Below are positions 56,292 through 64,000 of a stretch of 64,000 nt of DNA, piece after piece (the stretch's first letter is position 1; every line of letters starts with the position of its first letter). Below the pieces are notes generated by a model. It was given only the letters and a program-made list of their open reading frames with translations, was not told the origin of the DNA and ran no database searches. This DNA comes from Billgrantia montanilacus. GTDB lineage: Bacteria > Pseudomonadota > Gammaproteobacteria > Pseudomonadales > Halomonadaceae. Location of the stretch: NCBI RefSeq assembly GCF_003336675.1, contig NZ_QPII01000001.1, forward strand, positions 372,001-436,000. Reading direction: 5' to 3'. The position numbers and the translations under genes are program-made.

Positions 56292-59200
56292 GTCGCAGGC
56301 GGGGGGTTATCGGTTTCTTTGTGCATCACCGGGTTGCCGCCAACCTGGTGATGTTGGCGATGCTGCTCGGTGGTGCCCTGGGCATCGCGCGGATGAACGT
56401 CCAGTTCTTTCCCAGCTTCGCCCTGGATGTGGTGAGTGTGCGGGTGGTGTGGAGCGGGGCCTCTGCCGAGGATATTGAGCAGGGCGTCACCAACCCGCTG
56501 GAGCAACGGTTGCGCAGCCTCGACGGCCTGAAGCGCATGACTTCTACTTCGGCCCAGGGCATTGCCAACATTACGCTGGAATTCGTCGAGGGCAGCGACC
56601 CGGTGCTGGCCCTGGATGATGTGCGCCAGCAGGTCGACGGCTTCACCAGCCTGCCGGCGGATGCCGAGACGCCGGAGGTCTCCCGGGTGGTGCGCTACGA
56701 GCCGGTGGCGCGCCTGCTGGTGCGCGGCGAACTCGATGAGCGCGAGCTGCGCCAGCTGGTGCATCGCTTCGAGAATGAACTCCTCCTGCGCGGTATCGAC
56801 CGCGTGGAGGTGAGTGGCCTGGCCCAGCAGCAGATCAGCGTCGAGGTGCCGGCGGAACGACTGCAGGGCCTGTCGCTGTCACTGGATCAGATTGCCGAGC
56901 GTATCCAGGGCATGTCCCGGGATCTGCCCGCCGGTATCCTGGGTCAGCAGGACAGTGCCCGGGAGCTGCGTTCGCTGGAGCAGCGGCGTGACCCACTGGC
57001 CTTCGAGAACCTGCCGATCCTCAGTAGCGACCGGGTGCAGCTGAGGCTGGGCGATATTGCGGTGATCCGCCAGGAGCCGAGGGAGGGGCAGCTGAGGCTC
57101 AGTCGCGAAGGCGAGGCGGCGGTGGAGATGCAGCTGCAGCGTGCCGAGACCGGCGACTCCCTGGCGGCAGCCAGGGTCCTCGCTGCGTGGCTGGCTGAAA
57201 CGAGGCCGCAGCTGCCGCCGAGCGTCGAGCTGGAAGTGCACGACGAGTCCTGGCAACTGATCGATGAGCGCATCTCGCTGCTGATCAGTAACGGTGCCGG
57301 CGGGCTGCTGCTGGTGGTGATCCTGCTCTACTTCTTCCTGCCGGCGCGGGTGGCGCTGTGGGTCGCCATCGGCATTCCCACCGCCTTCATGGCGGCGCTT
57401 GGGGTGTTCTGGGGCATCGGCGGCTCGATCAACATGATGTCGCTGTTCGCTCTGATCATGGCGCTGGGGGTGATCGTCGACGATGCCATCGTGGTGGGCG
57501 AGGACGCCGATGCCCATCATCGCGCCGGCGAGGCCCCGAGGCACGCCTCGGCGGGAGCGGCACGGCGCATGCTGTGGCCGGTTCTCGCCTCGTCGCTGAC
57601 CACGGTGGCGGCCTTCATGCCGCTGCTGATGGTCGGCGGGATCATCGGCAATATCCTGGGTGACATACCGATCATCATGATCTGCGTACTGATCGCCTCG
57701 CTGCTGGAGTGTTTCGTGGTGTTGCCGGCCCACCTGCGCAATGCCTTCGTCCCCGGTCGTACCGATTCGCAAGCCGAGCGCCCTCGACGCGGGCTGGGCA
57801 GCCTTCGCCGGGGTTTCGAGAACGGCTTCCATTGCTTTCGTGAGGGCCCCTTTCGACGCTTCTCTGCCCTCTCATTGCGACACCGGGGAGCCACGGTCGC
57901 CATGGCCCTGGCGGTGGCCATCGTGACGGCGGGCCTGCTGGCCGGTGGTCGCATCGGATTCAATTTCTTCCCCGCGCCTGAGCCCAGCGTGCTCTACGCC
58001 AACGTCAATTTCGTGGCCGGTACCGAGCGACAGCGGGTGGACCGTTTCCTCGATCACCTGCAGGCCAGCCTCGACGAGGCGGAGCAGTCGCTGGGCGGCG
58101 ACCTGGTGAAGATGGCCGTGGTTCGCCACGGTGCTACCATCGAGGGCGGGGCGAGTCGCAGTGCCGACGAGGTGGGGTCGGTGATGGTGGAGCTGATCTC
58201 ATCGGACCATCGCGACGTGCGCAACAGCGCATTCATCGCCGCCTGGCGAGCGCGCATCAGGCTGCCGGCAGGGCTCGATAACCTCACCATCAACGAGCGT
58301 GCAGCCGGTCCGCCGGGCCGGGACGTCAATATCCGCCTGACCGGGGAGGATCCCCTGGCCCTTCGCCAGGCGGCCGACTCGCTACGACAGTCGCTTTCCA
58401 GCCTGCCCGGCGTGCTGGATACCCAGGACGACATGCCCTGGGGTCGGGAGCAGTTGATCTACCGGGTCAACCCCTGGGGCGAGGCCCTAGGGTTGACCAC
58501 CGCCGACCTCGGCCGCCAGTTGCGTACCGCCTTCGACGGCCAGGTGGTGCAGGTGCACCAGGCCGGGGCCGACGAGATCGAAGTGCGTGTCCAGCTGCCG
58601 CGGGAGCAGCGCGAGCGCATAGCCACGCTGTCGGGCTTCGCCGTGCATCTGCCCGACGGTCGCCAGGTGGGGCTGGATCAGGTCATGGACCTGACACACC
58701 GACAGGGCTTCGAGGCGCTGCGTCATGCCGAGGGGCAGCTGTCGGTGGAGGTCACCGCCGAGCTCGATACGTCGGTCAGCTCGGCCGACCGGGTGCGTGA
58801 GTCGCTGTCGGCCACGGCATTGCCAGCCCTGGCCCGGGATCATCACCTGAGCTACAGCTTCGAGGGGCGTGCCGCCGACCAGCGCGAGACCCTGGCCGAC
58901 ATGCGCACCGGGCTGCTGATAGGCCTGGGGCTGATGTACGCCGTGCTGACCTGGGTCTTCGCTTCCTGGAGCCTGCCGCTGATCGTCATGGCGATCATCC
59001 CCTTCTCGCTGATCGGTGCGCTGCTGGGGCACTGGCTGATGGGGATCGACCTGACGATCCTGTCGCTGTTTGGCTTGTTTGGCCTCTCCGGTATCGTGGT
59101 CAACAACGCCATCATCCTGGTCAGCTTCTACCGGTTGCAGCGCGACCGCGGTCTGGCCATCGATGACGCACTCAACGAGTCGGTGGTTCAGCGTGTGCGG

Positions 59201-59449
59201 GCGGTGCTGCTCACCTCGCTGACCACCATCGGCGGGCTGCTGCCCCTGTTGTTCGAGACCTCGCTGCAGGCCCAGTTTCTGATCCCCATGGCGGTCTCCA
59301 TCGCCTTCGGGCTGGGGGTGTCGACGCTGCTGGTGCTGCTGGTGATACCGGCGCTGCTCTCCTGGCTGGAGCATGGCCGGGAGCGGTGGGCAGGTCGCTA
59401 CGCGCCACCCGTGACGACAATCGAGGAGAGTTCACATGGAAGTCGATGA
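56288..59449 (+). CDS. RND-family efflux transporter permease
   Basis: An inner-membrane RND pump of 1053 residues. The start MSRRRGVIGFFVHHRVAANLVML and the motif NVQFFPSF are typical of the group. TM4 has both proton-relay aspartates (GVIVDDAIVVGED), unlike the pump at 12259-15387. The second half shows the matching LFGLFGLSGIVVNNAIILV segment. It forms an envelope efflux complex with the adaptor upstream. The last 14 bases overlap the amidase gene, so the three may be one transcript. The substrate is unknown. Confidence 0.92.
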   Translation: MSRRRGVIGFFVHHRVAANLVMLAMLLGGALGIARMNVQFFPSFALDVVSVRVVWSGASAEDIEQGVTNPLEQRLRSLDGLKRMTSTSAQGIANITLEFVEGSDPVLALDDVRQQVDGFTSLPADAETPEVSRVVRYEPVARLLVRGELDERELRQLVHRFENELLLRGIDRVEVSGLAQQQISVEVPAERLQGLSLSLDQIAERIQGMSRDLPAGILGQQDSARELRSLEQRRDPLAFENLPILSSDRVQLRLGDIAVIRQEPREGQLRLSREGEAAVEMQLQRAETGDSLAAARVLAAWLAETRPQLPPSVELEVHDESWQLIDERISLLISNGAGGLLLVVILLYFFLPARVALWVAIGIPTAFMAALGVFWGIGGSINMMSLFALIMALGVIVDDAIVVGEDADAHHRAGEAPRHASAGAARRMLWPVLASSLTTVAAFMPLLMVGGIIGNILGDIPIIMICVLIASLLECFVVLPAHLRNAFVPGRTDSQAERPRRGLGSLRRGFENGFHCFREGPFRRFSALSLRHRGATVAMALAVAIVTAGLLAGGRIGFNFFPAPEPSVLYANVNFVAGTERQRVDRFLDHLQASLDEAEQSLGGDLVKMAVVRHGATIEGGASRSADEVGSVMVELISSDHRDVRNSAFIAAWRARIRLPAGLDNLTINERAAGPPGRDVNIRLTGEDPLALRQAADSLRQSLSSLPGVLDTQDDMPWGREQLIYRVNPWGEALGLTTADLGRQLRTAFDGQVVQVHQAGADEIEVRVQLPREQRERIATLSGFAVHLPDGRQVGLDQVMDLTHRQGFEALRHAEGQLSVEVTAELDTSVSSADRVRESLSATALPALARDHHLSYSFEGRAADQRETLADMRTGLLIGLGLMYAVLTWVFASWSLPLIVMAIIPFSLIGALLGHWLMGIDLTILSLFGLFGLSGIVVNNAIILVSFYRLQRDRGLAIDDALNESVVQRVRAVLLTSLTTIGGLLPLLFETSLQAQFLIPMAVSIAFGLGVSTLLVLLVIPALLSWLEHGRERWAGRYAPPVTTIEESSHGSR

Positions 59450-60944
59450 GTACCGTCGTCATGACGGCCTGGGTCTGGCGGCGCTGATTCGCAGGGGTGA
59501 AGTGAGCCAGGGTGAGGTCTTCGAGGCGGCCTGTGCTGGTATCGAGGCCGATAACCCCAGCCTTGCGGCGGTGGTTCGCACCCGCTTCGAACGGGCCCGG
59601 GCCGAGGGCCGGCAGACTGACCCCGCGGCACCCTTCGCCGGGGTGCCGACCCTGACCAAGGACCTGCTGATGGCGCTGGAAGGCGAGCCGCTGGCCTTCG
59701 GCAGTGCGTCTCTTGCCGACTGGAAAGCCCCGGTGGATTCGACGCTGATCACCCGCCTGCGCGAGGCGGGTCTCTCCATTCTCGGTCAGACAGCCACGCC
59801 GGAACTGGGGCTGATGGGCATCACCGAGCCGCGGGCCTTTCCCCATCCGCGCAACCCCTGGAATGCGGCACATTCCCCCGGTGGCTCCAGCGGCGGGGCG
59901 GCCACTGCGGTGGCCGCTGGGCTGGTGCCGCTGGCCATGGCCGGCGATGGCGGCGGGTCGATTCGCATCCCCGCCAGCTACTGCGGCTTGTTTGGCCTCA
60001 AGCCTTCCCGGGGCAGGGTGCCGTTGGGCCCGATGCATGCCGAAGTGTGGCAAGGGGCGGTGGTGGAGCATGCCGTGACCCGCAGCGTACGAGATAGCGC
60101 GGCATTGCTCGATGCCACCAACGGCATGGATGAGGGTGCCCCCTATCCGGTGGCGCGCGAGCAGGGCTTCCTGGCGGCACTGGAGCGGCCTCCCGGGCCG
60201 CTGCGGGTGGCGGTCTCGCTGGGTGAGCCGCTGGGCAAGCCGATGGGTACCGTACTCGATCCCCAGGTGCGCCTGGCAGTGGAAGAGGCGGCCCGAACCC
60301 TAGAAGGGCTTGGGCATCACGTCGAGTGGGTGGAGCCACCGGTGGATGGCGAGCGGTTGGCCGATAGCTACCTGACCCTCTACCTGGGCCATCTCACCGC
60401 CGACCTGGCCTGGATCAGTCAGCAGACCGGCGTCACCGTTTCCCGGCTCGACATCGAGCCATCGACCCGGGCCATCGCTCGGCTCGGCAGCTGCCTGCCG
60501 GTACGGGACTATGAGCTGGCCAAGCGCTACTGGAACGAGGCGGCTCGCGCCATGGGTGTCTTTCATCGACGCTACGACATGCTGCTGATGCCGGTGGCCG
60601 CTGCCCCGGCGCCACGCCTGGGCGAGCTCTACCCGCCCCCGGCCCGGGAGCGGCTGATGTCGCTGCTGGCGATTCCCGGCATCGCCAGGCTGGCGCTCAA
60701 GGCGGGTATGCTCAAGCACCTGGCCAGGGATGCCCTGGCACGCACCCCCTATACCCAACTGGCCAATCTCACCGGCCAGCCGGCCATGTCGCTGCCGCTG
60801 CATGTCACCCCGGCTGGCTTGCCGGTGGGGGTGCAAATGATTGGTGCCATGGGTGACGAGCGACGGCTGCTCGCGCTGGCGGCCCAGGTAGAGGCCGAGG
60901 TGCAATGGCAACGGCACCTGCCCAGGCCGTTCGAAGGCAGGTAG
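59436..60944 (+). CDS. Amidase (amidase-signature family)
   Basis: A 502-residue amidase-signature enzyme. The Ser-cisSer-Lys triad is visible: lysine in PTLTKDLLM, cis-serine in SPGGSSGGAA, and nucleophile serine in GDGGGSIRIPA. The remaining blocks resemble 6-aminohexanoate-cyclic-dimer-hydrolase-type amidases more than GatA, and the C-terminal GatA tail is missing. It hydrolyses an amide of unknown identity in the cytoplasm. The ATG at 59436 has GAGGAGAG upstream although it lies inside the end of the RND gene. Confidence 0.88.
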   Translation: MEVDEYRRHDGLGLAALIRRGEVSQGEVFEAACAGIEADNPSLAAVVRTRFERARAEGRQTDPAAPFAGVPTLTKDLLMALEGEPLAFGSASLADWKAPVDSTLITRLREAGLSILGQTATPELGLMGITEPRAFPHPRNPWNAAHSPGGSSGGAATAVAAGLVPLAMAGDGGGSIRIPASYCGLFGLKPSRGRVPLGPMHAEVWQGAVVEHAVTRSVRDSAALLDATNGMDEGAPYPVAREQGFLAALERPPGPLRVAVSLGEPLGKPMGTVLDPQVRLAVEEAARTLEGLGHHVEWVEPPVDGERLADSYLTLYLGHLTADLAWISQQTGVTVSRLDIEPSTRAIARLGSCLPVRDYELAKRYWNEAARAMGVFHRRYDMLLMPVAAAPAPRLGELYPPPARERLMSLLAIPGIARLALKAGMLKHLARDALARTPYTQLANLTGQPAMSLPLHVTPAGLPVGVQMIGAMGDERRLLALAAQVEAEVQWQRHLPRPFEGR

Positions 60945-60979
60945 AATGCCCGCTATATTCCGCCGTTGCCGAGCCCTGC

Positions 60980-61774
60980 ATGCCTGATCGCGTTTCTCCC
61001 TTCTCGTCGGCCGGCGATCGCCATTTCGATGGACTGGCCGAAAAATTTGCCGGCAGCCTCTATGGCGGCCCCCGCGGAGCGCTGCGCCTGGCCCTGCTCG
61101 ATCGCCTGCTGCCGGAAATGCTCCACCTCGACGATCAGCCGGTGCTCGACGTGGGTGGTGGCCTGGGTCAGCTCTCCGGCTGGTTTGCCCTGCGGGGCCA
61201 TGCGGTCACCCTGGTCGAGCCGGCCGCCGACATGCTCGATCATGCCCGCCAGGCGCTGGCCGGGCAGCCGATCACCTTCGTGGAGGCGTCGCTGCAGGCA
61301 CTGTCGCATCGTGCGGAGGGGCCCTGGTCGCTGATTGCCTGTCATGCGGTGCTGGAGTGGCTGCACGATCCCCGGGCGGCGCTGGCCACCTTGGCCGGAC
61401 AGCTGGCGCCGGGAGGGCAGCTGTCGTTGATGGTGTTCAACCGCGATGCGCTGCGCATGTCCAACGTGGTCAAGGGCAATCTCGAGAAAGCGCTGGATGA
61501 CCGCCTCGAGGGCACCGGCAAGCGCCAGCGGCTGACGCCGATCTCGCCGCTGACCCACGGCCAGATCGAGATCTGGAGCGCCGAGAACGGCCTGGCCATC
61601 GAGGCAGTGGCGGGCATTCGTGTCTTTCACGACTACCTGCGCCATCCGCCGACCACGGAGGCCGACTGGAGTCGGCTGGTGGCGCTCGAACAGCGCTACT
61701 GCCGCACGGAACCCCACTGGCGGCTGGGGCGCTATCTGCTCTACACCCTGGTTCGTACCGATACCGCCACCTGA
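60980..61774 (+). CDS. cmoM: tRNA 5-carboxymethoxyuridine methyltransferase CmoM
   Basis: CmoM (formerly SmtA) methylates cmo5U34 to mcmo5U34 in certain tRNAs with S-adenosylmethionine. The 264-residue protein aligns with E. coli along its length: FDGLAEKFAGSLYG, the SAM motif LDVGGGLGQLS, FHAVLEW-like ACHAVLEWLHDPR, RVFHDYLR, and RYCRTEPHWRLGRY. I chose ATG 60980 because the similarity starts there, although no clear ribosome site is seen; an in-frame GTG/ATG start near 60905 would overlap the amidase. It is followed 15 bases later by rsmC. Confidence 0.9.
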   Translation: MPDRVSPFSSAGDRHFDGLAEKFAGSLYGGPRGALRLALLDRLLPEMLHLDDQPVLDVGGGLGQLSGWFALRGHAVTLVEPAADMLDHARQALAGQPITFVEASLQALSHRAEGPWSLIACHAVLEWLHDPRAALATLAGQLAPGGQLSLMVFNRDALRMSNVVKGNLEKALDDRLEGTGKRQRLTPISPLTHGQIEIWSAENGLAIEAVAGIRVFHDYLRHPPTTEADWSRLVALEQRYCRTEPHWRLGRYLLYTLVRTDTAT

Positions 61775-61789
61775 TCAAGGAGATCCCCG

Positions 61790-62818
61790 ATGCCTGCCGA
61801 GACCCCGGTCTGCCAGTTGCTCGAGCGCCAGGACGCCGACTACCGGGGTTGGCTGTGGGTAGCGCCGCCCCGTGATGCCTGGCTCGAGGGCGGTGAGGGT
61901 GGGGCGGGGCAGGGCAGCGTGCTCAGCGCCGACCATGCGGTGCTGCAAGCCTGGCGGGCCCGAGGCCTTGCGGCCAACTCCCCCGTCGATGCCCCGGTGT
62001 CAGCAGAGCAGCCGGGAGTGGTGCTGTTCTGGCCCAAGGCGCACGCCCTGGGAGAGTGGTGGTTGCTGTGGCTTTGCGCCAACCTGCCTGCGGGAACGCG
62101 GCTGCAGCTGGTGGGGGAGAACCAGGGCGGTATCAAGCGGGTGCTCAAGGTGCTGGCGGCGCTGGGGCTGGGCTGCCGCAAATGCGATAGCGCACGGCGC
62201 TGTTCGCTGTTCGAGACCCGCCTGGGCCGGGTGGATATCGACCCGGATGCGGCGTGGTCCTCCTTCGCGGCCGACGGGCTGACCCTGATCAGCCACCCGG
62301 GCGTGTTCGGCCACGGCAAGCTGGATGATGGCACCAGGCTGCTGCTCGAGCAGTTGCAGGATGTGCTGCCGAAAGGCGGGGCGAAAGGGCGCGGCGAACT
62401 ACTCGATATGGGCTGCGGCGACGGGGTGCTGGCGGCCTGGCTGGCGCGGCGCGGCCACAGGGTCACGGCGGTGGACGTCAATGGCTTTGCCGTCGAGGCG
62501 ACCCGGCGCACCCTGATAGCCAATGATCTGCAGGGCGAGGCGCTGGCCGGTGACGTCTACTCGACCCTGGGTGAGCGGCGTTTCGAGGTCATCGTCAGCA
62601 ACCCCCCGTTCCACCAGGAGCGCAACATCGACTACGGCCCGGCCGGTCGCCTGATCCGCGAGGCGCCCGAGCATCTGGTGCCGGGCGGCCAGCTGATCCT
62701 GGTGGCCAACGCCTTCCTGCCCTACCCGGATCTGCTGCAGAGCGCCTTCGGCGGCTTCGAAATCCTTGCCGACGACCGGCGCTTTCGGGTCTATCGAGCG
62801 GTGAAGGCGAGGCGCTGA
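61790..62818 (+). CDS. rsmC: 16S rRNA (guanine-N2) methyltransferase RsmC-like
   Basis: A 342-residue protein of the RsmC type, which methylates G1207 of 16S rRNA in the small subunit. It has the two-domain layout: a degenerate N-terminal methyltransferase-like domain (residues 1-170, with LVGENQGGIKRV) and a catalytic C-terminal domain with LLDMGCGDGVLA (SAM) and VSNPPFHQ (base flipping and catalysis). Length and the HPGVFGHGKLDDGTRLLL link match E. coli RsmC. AAGGAG lies seven bases before the ATG. Confidence 0.9.
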   Translation: MPAETPVCQLLERQDADYRGWLWVAPPRDAWLEGGEGGAGQGSVLSADHAVLQAWRARGLAANSPVDAPVSAEQPGVVLFWPKAHALGEWWLLWLCANLPAGTRLQLVGENQGGIKRVLKVLAALGLGCRKCDSARRCSLFETRLGRVDIDPDAAWSSFAADGLTLISHPGVFGHGKLDDGTRLLLEQLQDVLPKGGAKGRGELLDMGCGDGVLAAWLARRGHRVTAVDVNGFAVEATRRTLIANDLQGEALAGDVYSTLGERRFEVIVSNPPFHQERNIDYGPAGRLIREAPEHLVPGGQLILVANAFLPYPDLLQSAFGGFEILADDRRFRVYRAVKARR

Positions 62819-62842
62819 TTCTCCTGAAATTCAGGCTAGCCT

Positions 62843-63097
62843 TCAGGCGACGCATCCATGGTGCTGGGTCGTGTCGCCGCGTCCGGCAATCAGGCCTTCG
62901 ACGGAAATATCTTCATCGAGGTCGTCCCAGTGCAGTCCCTTTCCGGAATAGCTGATCCGGCACCGCTCGCGCTCCACGGGGCTGGCATGCAGCAAGCGGG
63001 GGAACCAGGCCAAGGGCACGCCCAGGGTCCGGCCGTCGCTGAGTTCGACCCACATGGTATGCTCGTCAAAGCTGACGGTCTTGGCGGAAATGCTCAT
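62843..63097 (-). CDS. DUF2442 protein (putative antitoxin partner)
   Basis: An 84-residue protein with the DUF2442 pattern: VSFDEHTMWVELSDGRTLGVPLAWFPRLLHA and a closing GLHWDDLDEDISVEGLIAG. The ATG at 63097 lies inside the end of the DUF4160 gene (32-base overlap). DUF4160 and DUF2442 genes are often paired and have been considered a toxin-antitoxin-like module, with DUF2442 in the antitoxin or partner role. Function is unproven. Confidence 0.88.
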   Translation of the reverse strand: MSISAKTVSFDEHTMWVELSDGRTLGVPLAWFPRLLHASPVERERCRISYSGKGLHWDDLDEDISVEGLIAGRGDTTQHHGCVA

Positions 63098-63323
63098 TCC
63101 AGGCCCTCTCGATCTCGCTGCGATGTGCTTCCACCAGCTGCATGAGCTGTGCAAGCTGCTTTCTATTGTAGCCACAGCTGTTGGCGATGGCGATTTGTGG
63201 CATGACCCAGATCTTGGCTTCACCGTCTCCGCTCTCGGCATGGATATGCATGGGTTCCAGCGGGTTCCCTTCATTCGAGTAGAAGAAGAAACGAATTCCC
63301 TTGTAGCGGAATACCACGGGCAT
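63066..63323 (-). CDS. DUF4160 protein (putative toxin-like partner)
   Basis: An 85-residue protein with the DUF4160 signature: MPVVFRYKGIRFFFYSNEG, then EPMHIHAESG and a C-terminal ANSCGYNRKQLAQLMQLVEAHRSEIERAWNEHF helix. The H-I-H segment is the conserved core of the family. It overlaps the DUF2442 gene by 32 bases and begins 14 bases after greB, so it may be expressed from the greB transcript or from its own weak promoter. Its biochemical role is unknown. Confidence 0.88.
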   Translation of the reverse strand: MPVVFRYKGIRFFFYSNEGNPLEPMHIHAESGDGEAKIWVMPQIAIANSCGYNRKQLAQLMQLVEAHRSEIERAWNEHFRQDRQL

Positions 63324-63337
63324 GGCGCCTCCATGCG

Positions 63338-63877
63338 TTACTGTTGTGGATCGCGGTAGGCGATATCCGTGATCACGTAGGTGGTATCGCCAGCCGGTGC
63401 CTTCACCGTCACGTCGTCGTCCAGTGCTTTGCCCAGCAGGGCACGGGCCAAGGGTGCGTCGACGCTGATCCAGCGCTTGGCGGTATCGGTCTCGTCATGG
63501 CCGACGATGCGAATGCGCATCTCCTCGCCTTCCTCGTCTTCCAGGGTGACGAAGGCACCGAAATAGACCTTGTCGGTCGCCGCGGGCAGCCGGTCCACCA
63601 CCTGTAGTTCGTCGAGCCGCTTGGTCAGGTAGCGGATCCGCGCGATAACGCGGTTGAGCTCCTTCTTGTTGTAGGTGTAGTCGGCGTTCTCGCTGCGGTC
63701 CCCCAGTGCCGCCGCCTCACCCACCTTGGCCGACAGGGCCGGGCGCTTCACCCGGGAGAGGTGGTCGAGGATGCCGCGCAGGCGTTCCGCCCCCTCGAGG
63801 GTGATCAGGTTGCTCTTGGGTTCCTGGCGCGGATCCTTGGCCGGGTCGCGCCAGCGGGTCATGTTGCGGCCCTTCAT
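63338..63877 (-). CDS. greB: Transcription elongation factor GreB
   Basis: GreB enters the secondary channel of RNA polymerase and stimulates cleavage of backtracked RNA. The 179-residue protein has the coiled-coil N-terminal domain with the acidic tip in AALGDRSENADYTYNKKELN, and the C-terminal FKBP-like domain (VYFGAFVTLED, RIRIVGHDE, SVDAPLARALLGK). The first 20 residues (RWRDPAKDPRQEPKSN) are an extension relative to E. coli. The ATG at 63877 has AGGAG eight bases upstream. Confidence 0.94.
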   Translation of the reverse strand: MKGRNMTRWRDPAKDPRQEPKSNLITLEGAERLRGILDHLSRVKRPALSAKVGEAAALGDRSENADYTYNKKELNRVIARIRYLTKRLDELQVVDRLPAATDKVYFGAFVTLEDEEGEEMRIRIVGHDETDTAKRWISVDAPLARALLGKALDDDVTVKAPAGDTTYVITDIAYRDPQQ

Positions 63878-64000
63878 GCCATTCCGCTCCTGTTTCGACT
63901 GAGAGTCGCAACATACGCCATTCTCCCGGCGCTGGCCAAGCGTCAGAGCGGAAACTGGAAGTTAATTCAAACGTTCGTTACATTGCATGGACGACCCCGT

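Noticed and set aside
62823..62835. Palindrome CCTGAAATTCAGG after rsmC considered as a terminator
   Set aside because: The stem is short and no T run follows on either strand.
63987..64000. Possible start of a plus-strand gene at the right edge (ATGGACGACCCC)
   Set aside because: Only 14 bases are visible, with no clear ribosome site, so no gene can be claimed.

Overview
The window reads as chromosomal DNA of a GC-rich gammaproteobacterium, most likely of the Halomonas type (Halomonadaceae). I base this on codon use, on core-gene orders shared with Pseudomonas-like bacteria (HAD phosphatase-rppH-ptsP-lgt-thyA-folA), a CmoM/RsmC pair, an Anr/Fnr-type regulator and a general porin. The genus is an inference that no marker here proves.

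Region 1 (1-11.6 kb, minus strand) is one tightly packed catabolic and uptake unit. It holds a 2-aminobenzoyl-CoA monooxygenase/reductase-like flavoprotein, a short-chain dehydrogenase, a MarR regulator, an enoyl-CoA hydratase, an acyl-CoA dehydrogenase, an aryl-CoA ligase, and a complete Liv-type ABC importer whose last gene (livF) runs off the left edge. Together they suggest uptake, CoA activation and beta-oxidation-like degradation of anthranilate or a related aromatic acid. A 26-bp palindrome lies in the promoter region in front of the first gene.

Region 2 (11.7-30.6 kb) is mostly housekeeping. It contains rsd, an RND efflux pair, malate dehydrogenase with a strong terminator, a three-copy intergenic repeat array, then the HAD phosphatase, rppH, ptsP, an NRDE protein, a membrane-anchored response regulator, lgt, thyA, folA, a ProQ/FinO-domain protein with a long coiled-coil N-terminus, a porin, and an Fnr/Anr regulator with a perfect FNR box upstream.

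Region 3 (30.7-53.7 kb) is a dense cyclic-di-GMP and sensory cluster. It has four GGDEF proteins with intact motifs, two GGDEF-EAL proteins that each carry a canonical photoactive LOV motif, a REC-EAL-GAF protein with a degenerate GGDEF, and two large paralogous hybrid histidine kinases. Within it sits a guanidinium exporter gene (gdx/sugE) preceded by two ACGA-loop hairpins that match a guanidine-II riboswitch. An IS remnant and a GGDEF gene fragment show past rearrangement.

Region 4 (53.9-64 kb) holds an ExoD-family membrane protein, tRNA-Arg(CCT), a second RND adaptor-permease pair, an amidase, cmoM, rsmC, a DUF4160-DUF2442 pair resembling a toxin-antitoxin module, and greB. No phage, integrase, rRNA or CRISPR array was seen.
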